Assembly (NCBI GenBank): GCA_018266075.1
Contig: JAFEBB010000066.1
Coordinates: 1-40,454 of the forward strand
DNA length: 40,454 nucleotides
Reading direction: 5' to 3'
From: Deltaproteobacteria bacterium
Lineage (GTDB): Bacteria > Myxococcota > Myxococcia > Myxococcales > SZAS-1
Under the pieces are notes generated by a model. That model did no database searches, was not told the DNA's origin, and saw only the letters and a list, made by a program, of their open reading frames with translations. The first letter of the stretch is position 1; every line of letters begins with the position of its first letter. Positions 1-7,278 of the stretch are shown one piece after another. Made by a program: the position numbers and the translations under genes.

Positions 1-56
1 AGGAACTAGGAACTAGGAACTAGGAACTAGGAACTAGGAACTAGGAACTAGGAACA
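1..56. repeat. Heptamer tandem repeat (AGGAACT)n
   Basis: Seven perfect head-to-tail copies of the 7-mer AGGAACT occupy positions 1-49, and an eighth copy with a changed last base (AGGAACA) ends at 56. The array begins at the window edge, so its true length is unknown. It ends 6 bp before the queD stop codon on the other strand, so it is intergenic and lies downstream of queD. Simple 7-mer arrays like this can change copy number by slippage. No coding or regulatory role is visible. Confidence 0.95.
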
Positions 57-62
57 AGAAAA

Positions 63-419
63 CTAGTCGCCGGTGTAGATGCAGCCCGACGTGCAGGTCT
101 CCTTGACGATGACCTTGCACAGGCTGGGCAGCGACGGCCGCAGCCGAGTCCAGATCCACTTGGCGAGAAGCTCGGACGTCGGATTCGAGAGCCCGTCGAT
201 CTCGTTCAGGTAGTTGTGATCGAGCTGCGCGTGCAGGGGCGCGAACGCCGTGCGCAGGTCGTGGAAATCGCAGATCCAGCCCGTGTCCTTGGCGGGCTCG
301 CCGCGCACGTGGATCTCCACGCGGTACGAGTGCCCATGCAGCCGGCGGCACTTGTGGCCCTCGGGCGTGTGCGGCAGGAGATGCGCCGCCTCGAAGCTGA
401 ACTCCTTGTAGATGTCCAT
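63..419 (-). CDS. queD: 6-carboxy-5,6,7,8-tetrahydropterin synthase (QueD)
   Basis: This 118-residue protein of the PTPS/QueD family is predicted to convert 7,8-dihydroneopterin triphosphate to 6-carboxytetrahydropterin, the second step towards preQ0 and queuosine in the cytoplasm. Three zinc-binding histidines are visible: His13 in FEAAHLLP, and His28 and His30 in LHGHSYR. The catalytic Cys24 lies in CRRLHGH, Asp67-His68 in LDHNY, and a substrate-binding Glu107 in VKETC. The length is normal for bacterial QueD. The ATG start is followed directly by the conserved MDIYKEFSFEAAH opening, so the start is firm. queE lies 13 bp upstream on the same strand, which implies co-transcription. queC and queF are not in the window. 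Confidence 0.96.
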   Translation of the reverse strand: MDIYKEFSFEAAHLLPHTPEGHKCRRLHGHSYRVEIHVRGEPAKDTGWICDFHDLRTAFAPLHAQLDHNYLNEIDGLSNPTSELLAKWIWTRLRPSLPSLCKVIVKETCTSGCIYTGD

Positions 420-432
420 CGCGCGTGACGTC

Positions 433-1065
433 CTATCGGATCCCCAGCAGCTTGTGCGTCTGAAGTGACAGCCGCCAGCGCGGGTGCGCCAGACAATAAG
501 CGACGGCCGCGGCGGTGTTCGCCTCGCGCGCGGGGCCGTCCATGGGCTGCAGGAAGAAGCTCTTGAAGGGCAGGGCCTCGAAGCGCTCGGGCTCGGCGCC
601 CGGCTGCGGGAAGACCAGCTTGAGCTCGTCGCCTTGCTGCAGCACGAGCTCCGCGCCGGCCTTGGGCGAGACGCAGACCCAGTCGAGCCCCTGGGGCGCG
701 GGCCGCGTTCCGTTGGTCTCCACCGCCACCTCGAAGCCGCGCGCGTGCAGCGCGTCCACCAGCGGCGCGTCGAGCTGCAGGAGCGGCTCGCCGCCCGTGC
801 AGATGACGAGCTTGCGCTCGGTCGGGCCGTTCCACGCCGACGCGACGGCCTCCGCGAGCTCCTCGGCGCGGGCGAAGGAACCGCCGCCCGTACCGTTGGT
901 GCCCACGAAGTCGGTGTCGCAGAAGCGGCAGATGGCCCGGTCGCGGTCGCGCTCGTGGCCGCTCCACAGGTTGCAGCGCGAGAAGCGGCAGAACACGGCC
1001 GGACGCCCGGTGTTCGCGCCCTCGCCTTGCAGCGAGTAGAAGATCTCCTTCACGTCGTAGGCCAT
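433..1065 (-). CDS. queE: 7-carboxy-7-deazaguanine synthase (QueE), radical SAM enzyme
   Basis: This 210-residue radical SAM enzyme uses the queD product to make 7-carboxy-7-deazaguanine. The N-terminal motif EIFYSLQGEGANTGRPA is characteristic of QueE. The [4Fe-4S] cysteines are Cys31, Cys46 and Cys49, spaced CX14CX2C. This is the expanded spacing known for a subgroup of QueE proteins (for example Burkholderia multivorans), not the canonical CX3CX2C. The SAM-binding glycine motif CTGGEPLLQ follows at about residues 89-97. The ATG at 1065 precedes MAYDVKEIF. queE is the upstream gene of a two-gene unit with queD. It diverges from the lipoprotein gene across about 106 bp in which no clear promoter or preQ1 riboswitch was recognised. 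Confidence 0.95.
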   Translation of the reverse strand: MAYDVKEIFYSLQGEGANTGRPAVFCRFSRCNLWSGHERDRDRAICRFCDTDFVGTNGTGGGSFARAEELAEAVASAWNGPTERKLVICTGGEPLLQLDAPLVDALHARGFEVAVETNGTRPAPQGLDWVCVSPKAGAELVLQQGDELKLVFPQPGAEPERFEALPFKSFFLQPMDGPAREANTAAAVAYCLAHPRWRLSLQTHKLLGIR

Positions 1066-1171
1066 GTCTGCGCTCTAGGCGGCGCAACCTAATCGAACCC
1101 GGGCCGCTTTGCACCGGCGCTCGGTCGCATGCCCGCGAGACACCCGGGCGGACATCGCGCAGAATCGCCCC

Positions 1172-2860
1172 ATGGGAGTGGTCCGCGGCGCCAGGGCTCT
1201 CGTCGTCATGCTGCCGCTGCTCGCGTGCGGCCGGAGCTTCAGCGCGCCGGGCCAGGCCAGCGGCCGCCTCACCGGCCAGCCCTGCGACACCAGCGACCAG
1301 TGCGAGAAGCACCTCTGCGCCGACGGCGTGTGCTGCGAGTCCGCCTGCGCGCAGGCCGAGACCTGCAATGCGCCCGGGACGGCCGGCTTCTGCACGCCGC
1401 GCGCCGTCGGAGATGGCTGCGCGGCGCCCGGCGACTGCCCCACTGGCTTCTGCTTCGACCACGTCTGCTGCAAGACCGACTGCAGCAGCGGCTGCCACAG
1501 CTGTGCGTTGACGGGTTCGGTCGGCAGCTGCGAGGTGGTGCCCGAGAACACCGACCCGCGCGTCGAGTGCGGCGCGTGCTCGGCTTGCTTCGCCGGGGCG
1601 TGCGGCCCGGCCATCCCCGGGACCGATCCCCACGGCGAGTGCCACGGCGGCGCGTGCAGCGCGCAGCTGGTGTGCGAAGCGCCGCCGGGCAGCGACTGCG
1701 ACGTCGACCACCCCTGCGCCCTGGGCGAGTGCATCGCGGGGCGCTGCGAGACCGTGAACGACCAGTACGTCGACGGACCGCCGCTGCTTCCGACCGACCT
1801 CTACCGGTTCCCGGTCACCGTCGGCGTGAGCCCCACGGGCGACGCGATCGTGCTGGTTCAGTCGATCAACCAGGTGTTCTCCACGGACTACACAGGCACG
1901 CTGGTGGCGGTGCAGGGCGAGACTGCGCACGGGCCGTGGACCAAGGTCGCGCTCAACTACGACGTCGACGGGGCGCAGGTCGGCGCGGTGGCCTACCTCG
2001 GGCGCCAGGCGTTCATGGCCTACGGACCGGCCTCTGGGACTTTCGCCACCGCCGCCCCGCTGCATGTCGTGGCTCTGGCTCCGGGCGGCATTCCCGCGGG
2101 CGACGAGCTGCTCAACGCCGGCAACGATCAGTACTCGGGCGTCGGGCTGGAGCCACTCTCCGACGGCGGGATGTGGGCCATGTACGTGACCGGCGACCGG
2201 GTGCTGCACCAGCGCTTCCGCACCGGGCCCGCAGCGTGGACCGATGCCCAGTCCATCGGCACGGGCGTGCGCGCGTTGGTGAGCGGCCGCGTGGGAGGCG
2301 CGGCCCGCGCGTTCCTCATCGACGGCAACGGCGTCCTGCATGCGCTCGCGCCGGACGGCACCGACGACGTCGCATCGAACACGCCGTCGGGCTGCACCGG
2401 TAACACGAGCTACTTGAGCGAGGCCGATCGGCACGTCGACGGCGGCGGCGCGGCACTCCTGGTCCTCGAGTGCGCGTCGACCCGGCTGGTCACGTACGAC
2501 CCCGGGTCGGCACAACACTTCACGGTGACCGATCCCTACGCCCAGGGCGCGCTCGACGCGGGCCAGCTCTTCTACGCGGACGGCGTGCTTCCGGTCGGCG
2601 GCACGGAGCGGGCCGATACCTACGTGGTCAGCTTCGCTGCGCTGGGCGGCGCCGACGACGTGGGCACGGCGCTCTTGTGGGTCTACCCGGATGGCGGCCA
2701 GACCCTCGACACGATCATCGCGTCGGATCCGTTCTACGGCATTCGCGGGATCGCCGCCGGATCCGGGCCCACGGCGGTCCCGCTGATGGCCTACGGCGAG
2801 GCGTGGGAAGGCTCGGGGACCGGCCAGCCGCTGCTGATGTTGGAGACCTTCGTCCCGTAG
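1172..2860 (+). CDS. Cys-rich secreted lipoprotein with C-terminal beta-rich region
   Basis: Starting at ATG 1172 this is a 562-residue protein. Its N-terminus (MGVVRGARALVVMLPLLAC) ends in an LLAC lipobox with lipidation expected at Cys19. An internal ATG at 1208 would still keep the lipobox. Upstream in-frame starts at 1109 and 1130 would add an Arg-rich extension ahead of the signal and are less likely. Residues about 30-200 are packed with cysteine pairs (CDTSDQCEKHLC, VCCESAC, CSSGCHSC and similar), as in myxobacterial surface lipoproteins that begin with Dickkopf/EGF-like Cys-rich repeats. The rest (about 205-562) is low in cysteine and looks like beta-propeller-type sequence. No catalytic motif was recognised. 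It ends 6 bp from the stop of the convergent radical SAM gene. Confidence 0.85.
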   Translation: MGVVRGARALVVMLPLLACGRSFSAPGQASGRLTGQPCDTSDQCEKHLCADGVCCESACAQAETCNAPGTAGFCTPRAVGDGCAAPGDCPTGFCFDHVCCKTDCSSGCHSCALTGSVGSCEVVPENTDPRVECGACSACFAGACGPAIPGTDPHGECHGGACSAQLVCEAPPGSDCDVDHPCALGECIAGRCETVNDQYVDGPPLLPTDLYRFPVTVGVSPTGDAIVLVQSINQVFSTDYTGTLVAVQGETAHGPWTKVALNYDVDGAQVGAVAYLGRQAFMAYGPASGTFATAAPLHVVALAPGGIPAGDELLNAGNDQYSGVGLEPLSDGGMWAMYVTGDRVLHQRFRTGPAAWTDAQSIGTGVRALVSGRVGGAARAFLIDGNGVLHALAPDGTDDVASNTPSGCTGNTSYLSEADRHVDGGGAALLVLECASTRLVTYDPGSAQHFTVTDPYAQGALDAGQLFYADGVLPVGGTERADTYVVSFAALGGADDVGTALLWVYPDGGQTLDTIIASDPFYGIRGIAAGSGPTAVPLMAYGEAWEGSGTGQPLLMLETFVP

Positions 2861-2866
2861 GACGTC

Positions 2867-4045
2867 TCAGCTCGCCAGCACCGGCAGCTTCACGTCCACG
2901 CTCTGCGCCGCGTGCGCGCGCACCCGCGGACAGCCTGGATCCGGCTGCCACCAATCGCCCCGCGCCTTGGCCACCACGCGGCAGCCGCCCTTGCAGAGCG
3001 AGAGGTACTCGCAGCTCCGGCACGGCTCGGGCGCGCGGTCCACGTAGCCGCGGAAGGCCTCGAAGCCGCGGTCGAAGGCGCGCGCCGTGGCCTCGGCGTC
3101 GAAGATGGAGCCTTCGTTCGGGCCGCCGAAGCTGCAGCCGGTGACGCTGCCGTCGGGCATCACGCTCGCGAGCAGGTTTCCGCCCTCGCAGCCCACCACG
3201 CCGAAGAACTTCGCGACCGTCGGGCTGGGCTTGTGCCAGAACACCATCGGCGCGAACGAGCAGTCGAGCTTGATGCGCATGCGGTGGCGGAACATCAGCT
3301 TCTTGGCGAGCGGGAAGATGCCCTCGGCCTGCTCGGGCGTGAGGTCCTCGTCCGCGAAGGTGCCCAGGCCGCGGCCCGCGGGCTTGAAGCGCAAGAGCTC
3401 CACTTCGTTCAGCCGCAGCTCGCGCGCGAGCGCCACCACCTCGCCCAGGTGCGGATAGCTCGAGCGCGACACCACGCAGTTGATGCCCACCTCGCGCTTC
3501 ACCTCGCGCAGGAGGCGCAGGGCGCGCTCTGCGTGGCGGAAGCCGTCGAAGCCGCGCGCTGCCTCATAGCGCTTGCCCACGCCGTCGATGGAGACGTTGA
3601 TCTGCCCGAAGATCTGGCAGCGCTCGGCGAGCTCGGGCGTCATGTTCAGCCCGGCCGTGGTGAGGTTCGGGAGGATGCCCACCTTGCGCGCGTGCGCCGC
3701 CACCGCGAACAGGTAGTCGAGGTCCATGGCCTCGCCGCCGCCGAGCGCCACGTGGAAGACGCCGTGCGCCGCGAGTCGATCCAGCGCCTCGCGCGCCTGG
3801 TCGAGCGTCATCGCCGGGCCCTGGGGCGTCGCGTCGACGTAGCAGCTGGTGCAGCCCGCGCTGCAGCGCTTGCTGATGACGAGGTGCACTTCGGTGGGCG
3901 CGCTGAGCCGCTTGGGATCCGCGCCTTGCCAGTGCTGCGACTGGGGAAGCCCGAGCAGTCGCATCATGTTGCGGTTCACGGAGATGACCGCGCGCGGCTT
4001 CTCCAGCGAGACCAGGCCGCCAAACCACTCGGCGCGCAGCTTCAC
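2867..4045 (-). CDS. Radical SAM/SPASM-domain enzyme
   Basis: This is a radical SAM enzyme of 392 residues from the GTG at 4045. The [4Fe-4S]-SAM cysteines are Cys61, Cys65 and Cys68 (CSAGCTSC, canonical CX3CX2C), and the glycine motif LGGGEAM lies at 101-107. The C-terminus carries a SPASM-type auxiliary-cluster region with Cys286, Cys304, Cys342, Cys345, Cys351, Cys355 and Cys372. Enzymes with this layout usually modify peptides or proteins (PqqE, anaerobic sulfatase maturases, RiPP maturases) or cofactors (NirJ-like); the substrate here is unknown. A longer reading from 4108 exists, but the GTG at 4045 overlaps the stop of the upstream small gene as GTGA and is preferred. It is the last gene of a six-gene minus-strand operon. 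The neighbouring 70-residue protein is one candidate substrate, which is inference only. Confidence 0.92.
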   Translation of the reverse strand: MKLRAEWFGGLVSLEKPRAVISVNRNMMRLLGLPQSQHWQGADPKRLSAPTEVHLVISKRCSAGCTSCYVDATPQGPAMTLDQAREALDRLAAHGVFHVALGGGEAMDLDYLFAVAAHARKVGILPNLTTAGLNMTPELAERCQIFGQINVSIDGVGKRYEAARGFDGFRHAERALRLLREVKREVGINCVVSRSSYPHLGEVVALARELRLNEVELLRFKPAGRGLGTFADEDLTPEQAEGIFPLAKKLMFRHRMRIKLDCSFAPMVFWHKPSPTVAKFFGVVGCEGGNLLASVMPDGSVTGCSFGGPNEGSIFDAEATARAFDRGFEAFRGYVDRAPEPCRSCEYLSLCKGGCRVVAKARGDWWQPDPGCPRVRAHAAQSVDVKLPVLAS

Positions 4046-4254
4046 GGCGCGTCCTTCGCGGGCTCTTGTCCGACGACCTGAGCGGGCTTCTTGCGCGCGC
4101 GCAGCCACGCGGAGAGGAAGAGCGACGCGCCGAGCGCCGCCGCGCCGCCGAACAGCAAGAAGGTCACATCGACGCCGAGCGAGCTGGAGTTGGGGTTGGC
4201 GCCGAAGCGCACCCCGAGGATCCGCGGGCGGTCGTCGAGCTCGCGCTCGTCCAT
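4042..4254 (-). CDS. Small single-span membrane protein
   Basis: This 70-residue protein starts at ATG 4254 (MDERELDDRPRILG). It has an acidic N-terminus, a short polar stretch (FGANPNSSSLGVDV, residues 17-30), one hydrophobic span at about 28-50 and a basic RARKK flank at 52-56, so the C-terminal tail is expected in the cytoplasm. An in-frame start at 4284 would add ten mostly basic residues and is less likely. Its stop codon overlaps the GTG start of the radical SAM gene by 4 bp, indicating translational coupling. No known family was recognised. It could be an assembly partner or a substrate of the radical SAM enzyme; the sequence does not decide between these. Confidence 0.72.
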   Translation of the reverse strand: MDERELDDRPRILGVRFGANPNSSSLGVDVTFLLFGGAAALGASLFLSAWLRARKKPAQVVGQEPAKDAP

Positions 4255-4297
4255 GGCCAAGGTTCTACGGCGATGACGCAGCAAACGGAAGGGTTGC

Positions 4298-5098
4298 TCA
4301 GCGCTCGGCGCCGTTGGTGAGCGTCTCTGAAAACTTCATCCACAAGTCGTTCGCGACCACGGCGCAGTAGAGCAGGGCGGCCGCCTCGGCGAGCCCCAGC
4401 ACGCCTTCCAGGATCCGCACCCGCTTCGACGGCGTCCGCGCGCGCAGGTGCACGCCGTGCGCGTAGAGCAGCACCAGCGCGCCCAGGGCCACGGTCGCCA
4501 CCGCCTTGGCCTCCGAGGCCGGCTGGGCAAACGCGGCGGCGAGCATCACGCCCGCCACGGGCAGCGCGTAGGTCGCTTCCTCGGGCAGCGGCCAGAGCGC
4601 GCCGCGCGAGCGATAGAGCCGCAGCCCCACTCCCGCGATCAGGCCGATGCACAGCGCGACGAAGACGTACCACCGCCGCTGCTCCTCGCGCGCGGCCACC
4701 GCGGCCATGCGGCCCACGTACTGCCAGTACGGCGAGTCGAGCTTGGAGAGCCTCTCGAAGGTGGTGATGGCCGGCGTGTAGTGGTGCGTCGCGACATTCA
4801 AGTCGGCCACACCCTTCTCGCCCTGCCAGCCCCACTCGGTGCCCGCGTAGTCGGCGGCGGCGCGCGCGAAGAGCGGCTGGGCGAGATCGATCCGGTGGTC
4901 GGCCAGCCGGAGCTCCGCCATCCACACCAGGCCGCGACCTGCGTTGGGGTCGTCGTGGTGCGCGTCGACCCAGGCCTGCATCTGCGCACACGACGCGTCG
5001 TGGCTCTGCTGGCCCACGCGCGAGACGATGGCGTCGAAGCCCGGGTCGGGCGTCGCCAGCGCCAGCGCGAGGGGCAGGAGCGCAGAGAGCGTCGTCAT
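4298..5098 (-). CDS. TPR-like protein with C-terminal membrane domain
   Basis: This 266-residue protein has an N-terminal hydrophobic signal (MTTLSALLPLALALA). A helical tetratricopeptide-like segment follows at about residues 20-125, with alternating small and aromatic residues such as LVWMAELRLADHRIDLAQPLFARAAADYAG. Four hydrophobic spans follow at about 143-160, 178-192, 200-217 and 232-250. The likely topology is a periplasmic TPR region anchored in the inner membrane. ATG 5098 overlaps the stop of the upstream gene by 4 bp (ATGA). No enzymatic motif was seen. The operon context suggests a structural or scaffold role beside the small membrane proteins and the phosphoesterase. Confidence 0.82.
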   Translation of the reverse strand: MTTLSALLPLALALATPDPGFDAIVSRVGQQSHDASCAQMQAWVDAHHDDPNAGRGLVWMAELRLADHRIDLAQPLFARAAADYAGTEWGWQGEKGVADLNVATHHYTPAITTFERLSKLDSPYWQYVGRMAAVAAREEQRRWYVFVALCIGLIAGVGLRLYRSRGALWPLPEEATYALPVAGVMLAAAFAQPASEAKAVATVALGALVLLYAHGVHLRARTPSKRVRILEGVLGLAEAAALLYCAVVANDLWMKFSETLTNGAER

Positions 5099-5502
5099 CG
5101 CGGGGTGTAGCCCTCGGGCAGGGCGAGCGGGAAGGGCGTGCGGCCCATGAGCAAGAACACGTAGAGCGCGGCGGTGAAGATGAGCAGGCCCGCGGCCCAG
5201 GCGGCGAACATGCGCAGCGTCGGGGCCTGGCGCTCGCTGGGCAGGCGGGTGGCGATGGCGCGGCCCACCAGCGCCGCGACGCCACCTGCCACCAGCGAGA
5301 GCAGGATCCGGCCCATAAAGTCCATGGCCAGAACGTTCGGATGCACCTCGAACGTGAACCGCCGCTCCAGCGGGCGATACCAGAGCAGCGGCGTGGGAAT
5401 CGCCGTGCTCACGAAGTACGTGACCAGGTAGCCCGCGGCGAAGGCGGTCCAGGTGATCGCCTGGCGCACGCGCGCGGCGGTGTCGGTCGCGGGGGCGCTC
5501 AT
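5095..5502 (-). CDS. Small three-span membrane protein of unknown function
   Basis: This protein has 135 residues from ATG 5502 (MSAPATDTAARVRQAITW). Hydrophobic spans lie at about residues 17-36, 62-84 and 98-120. A conserved-looking polar loop (LWYRPLERRFTFEVHPN) sits between the first two spans. Both ends overlap neighbours by 4 bp (ATGA at 5499-5502 and at 5095-5098), strong evidence for a translationally coupled operon. A much longer open frame runs through this region from 6894, but its upstream part is an out-of-frame shadow of the phosphoesterase and membrane genes. No family was recognised. Confidence 0.82.
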   Translation of the reverse strand: MSAPATDTAARVRQAITWTAFAAGYLVTYFVSTAIPTPLLWYRPLERRFTFEVHPNVLAMDFMGRILLSLVAGGVAALVGRAIATRLPSERQAPTLRMFAAWAAGLLIFTAALYVFLLMGRTPFPLALPEGYTPR

Positions 5503-5972
5503 ACGCCCCTCACGTCGGTGACCACCAGGCCCATCACCGCGCTGGCGACGATGAGCGTCCAGATGGCGATCGACAAGAACGCCAGCCACCCGAGCAGCGG
5601 CTGATCGCGGCTCGGGTCGAGCTTGCGGCCCACGCTGAAGAGCCCGACCGCGAGCGGCAATCCGAGCGCGGCGAGGTTCTCCTTGATGTCGAAGAGGTTC
5701 GAGGCCCAGGGCTCGTAGCGATCGAGGTACAGCCCGCGCACGGCGTAGCGGTAGTGCGGGTACATGAGCAGCCCGAACAGGAACGCGGCCGCGAAGCACC
5801 CGCCGATGACCTGCGCATAGACGCGCGCCAGCCGTCCGAGGTGGTGCGCGCCCCGCCACAGCCGCCAGGACACGATGGCCAGGTGCGTGCTCGCGCCCGC
5901 GAGGGCCAAAGCCGCGACGGCGTGGAGCACGAGCAGCGGCCGCGCCCAGGACTCGAGGAAGGTGTGCGCCAC
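5499..5972 (-). CDS. Four-span membrane protein of unknown function
   Basis: This 157-residue protein starts at a GTG (5972) directly abutting the TGA of the metallophosphoesterase. Four hydrophobic segments lie at about residues 12-36, 53-70, 98-115 and 125-150. Histidines fall inside or at the ends of the first two spans (His17 in LLVLHAV, His30 in ASTHLAI, His73 in MYPHYRY). This could suit heme b or metal ligation, but that is only inference and no heme-binding family is recognised. A polar loop YLDRYEPWASNLFDIKENLA separates spans 2 and 3. The stop overlaps the next gene by 4 bp. Confidence 0.8.
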   Translation of the reverse strand: MAHTFLESWARPLLVLHAVAALALAGASTHLAIVSWRLWRGAHHLGRLARVYAQVIGGCFAAAFLFGLLMYPHYRYAVRGLYLDRYEPWASNLFDIKENLAALGLPLAVGLFSVGRKLDPSRDQPLLGWLAFLSIAIWTLIVASAVMGLVVTDVRGV

Positions 5973-6815
5973 TCAGTGCCCCGCGTCGGCCGCCGGTGAG
6001 GTGGCGGAGGTGAGGGTGATCTTCGAGCGGTCGAGCAAGGTGCCCGAGGCGTCGAAGGCCTGGACATCGAGCGCGTCGGCGGTCACGTCCACCAGCACGT
6101 AGCCGAAGCCGTCGAAGCGGAACGCGCTCCACGGCGGCGCGGGGTCCACCATCGGCCTCAGCTTCGCGCCGCCGCCGCCCTCGACGAAGTACGTCACCCC
6201 GTTGATGGGCTTGCTGCGCTCGTAGTCGTGGTCGTGGCTCTGGAAGACGGCGAGCACGTGGCTCTTCTCGAAGAGCGGCTGGAGCAGCGCGCGCAGGGCT
6301 GCGTCGCCGCCGTGGCTGCCCGAGCTGTAGATGGCCTTGTGCAAGAAGACGACGGTGGGCTTGTTCGCGTGCGCGGCCAGGTCCTGCGCGATCCACTCGA
6401 GCTGCGCCGAGCCTGCGGCGAGCGGCTCCTCGGTGTCGAGCCCCAGGAAGTGCAGCCCCAGCGCGTCGAACGCGTAGGCCTCGCTGGCGCCCGCGCCCTT
6501 GGTGCCCTCGGGCGGGAGCTTGAAGTGCGCGGCGAACTCCTTGCCCACGTCGTGGTTGCCGCGCACCGGGTAGAGCTTGAGCGCGTCGCGGAGCGGCTTC
6601 TCCAGCGCCTCCCAGTGCGCCCACTCGTCCTTGGAGGTGCCGTCCTTCACCGCGTCGCCGGTGAAGAGGGCGAGGTCCGGCTTGGCGGCGACCACCGCGG
6701 CCACGATGCGCGCGTGCTCCGCGTCGTTGTCGCGGGTGTCGCCGTAGACGGCGAACCGCGGACCGCGCGCGGGCGCAGCGGCGAGGAGCGAGCAGGCGAG
6801 CACGAGGAGGCGCAT
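5973..6815 (-). CDS. Secreted calcineurin-like metallophosphoesterase
   Basis: This 280-residue protein from ATG 6815 has a Sec-type signal peptide (MRLLVLACSLLAAAPARG). A start at 6857 would add 14 residues before the signal and is disfavoured. Calcineurin-type motifs appear in order: VYGDTRDND (Asp26), LFTGDAVKDG (Asp54), YPVRGNHDV (Asn87-His88-Asp89), FLHKAIYSSG and FQSHDHDYERS with the final metal-binding histidines. The first motif is GDT instead of Asp-X-His, resembling the purple-acid-phosphatase branch (GDxG/T). The enzyme should act outside the cytoplasm on a phosphomono- or diester; the substrate is unknown. It is the first gene of the six-gene operon. Confidence 0.92.
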   Translation of the reverse strand: MRLLVLACSLLAAAPARGPRFAVYGDTRDNDAEHARIVAAVVAAKPDLALFTGDAVKDGTSKDEWAHWEALEKPLRDALKLYPVRGNHDVGKEFAAHFKLPPEGTKGAGASEAYAFDALGLHFLGLDTEEPLAAGSAQLEWIAQDLAAHANKPTVVFLHKAIYSSGSHGGDAALRALLQPLFEKSHVLAVFQSHDHDYERSKPINGVTYFVEGGGGAKLRPMVDPAPPWSAFRFDGFGYVLVDVTADALDVQAFDASGTLLDRSKITLTSATSPAADAGH

Positions 6816-6999
6816 GAAGCTTTGGCGATCGTAGCCCTGCGTGGACCAGCCGTCCAAGGAACGCCGACGCAGACGCCCCGCGTACAGGGAACATTCAATC
6901 GAACTGTCGGGGCGCCGCCGGCAGGCGCTGGGACACGCTCCGCACCGACGACCCTTGCCAGCCGCAGAGCCATGGACTATTCAGCCGCCCGCTGTTCGC

Positions 7000-7037
7000 G
7001 CCGACATAGCTCAGCTGGCAGAGCAACGGTTTCGTAA
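7000..7037 (+). tRNA. 5' half of tRNA-Thr(CGT), truncated after the anticodon loop
   Basis: Positions 7000-7037 match the 5' half of a bacterial tRNA-Thr: acceptor strand GCCGACA, TA, D-arm GCTC-loop-GAGC, anticodon stem strand ACGGT and loop TTCGTAA with anticodon CGT. The expected partner strand ACCGT does not follow (CGCGC instead), and no T-arm or acceptor 3' strand is seen downstream. The break falls exactly where the 3' anticodon stem strand should begin. It is therefore a fragment and not a functional tRNA. Anticodon loops are frequent crossover points for tyrosine integrases, and an excisionase-like gene lies about 240 bp downstream. That supports an old or current integration junction, although the integrase itself is not in the window. 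Confidence 0.85.
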
Positions 7038-7278
7038 CGCGCGGCCGGCCCCAAACAATCCGAGCAGCTCGCCAAGCGCCCGAGAGCACGAGTGCAGGTG
7101 TCTGCACTCGCGTCCAGTGGTCGCGTTGTCACTACGTCCCAATTACGTCCCAGCGGGTCGCCGATTCCGGCCTGCGGGTCGCGCACGTGGCGCTTCAGTC
7201 GCTCTAAGGAGACTCCCCGGCCGCCTTGAGTCGGGGAGACGGCTGACCAGAGGCGCACGAGCAACGCGCTTGCCTCGG
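7038..7278. other. Non-coding stretch beside the broken tRNA
   Basis: No convincing gene was found here. The stretch holds one clear inverted repeat, CTCCCCG at 7213-7219 and CGGGGAG at 7232-7238, with a 12-nt loop. It lies downstream of the minus-strand helix-turn-helix gene, but no T-run follows on either strand, so a terminator role is unproven. Confidence 0.5.

Noticed and set aside
1066-1171. A preQ1 riboswitch upstream of queE
   Set aside because: The divergent intergenic region is about 106 bp and GC-rich. The short A-rich tail and pseudoknot typical of preQ1 aptamers were not seen.
206-2518. A 770-codon minus-strand frame covering queE and the lipoprotein gene
   Set aside because: Its translation is low-complexity Arg/Ala/Gly. 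It overlaps the queD and queE genes in another frame and is antisense to the Cys-rich lipoprotein, all of which have recognisable motifs.
2912-4081. A 389-codon plus-strand frame
   Set aside because: It is antisense to the radical SAM gene, has His/Arg/Ala-rich composition and no domain.
5503-6894. Upstream part of a 599-codon minus-strand frame
   Set aside because: Only its last 135 residues, from ATG 5502, are protein-like. The rest is an out-of-frame reading of the phosphoesterase and four-span membrane genes.
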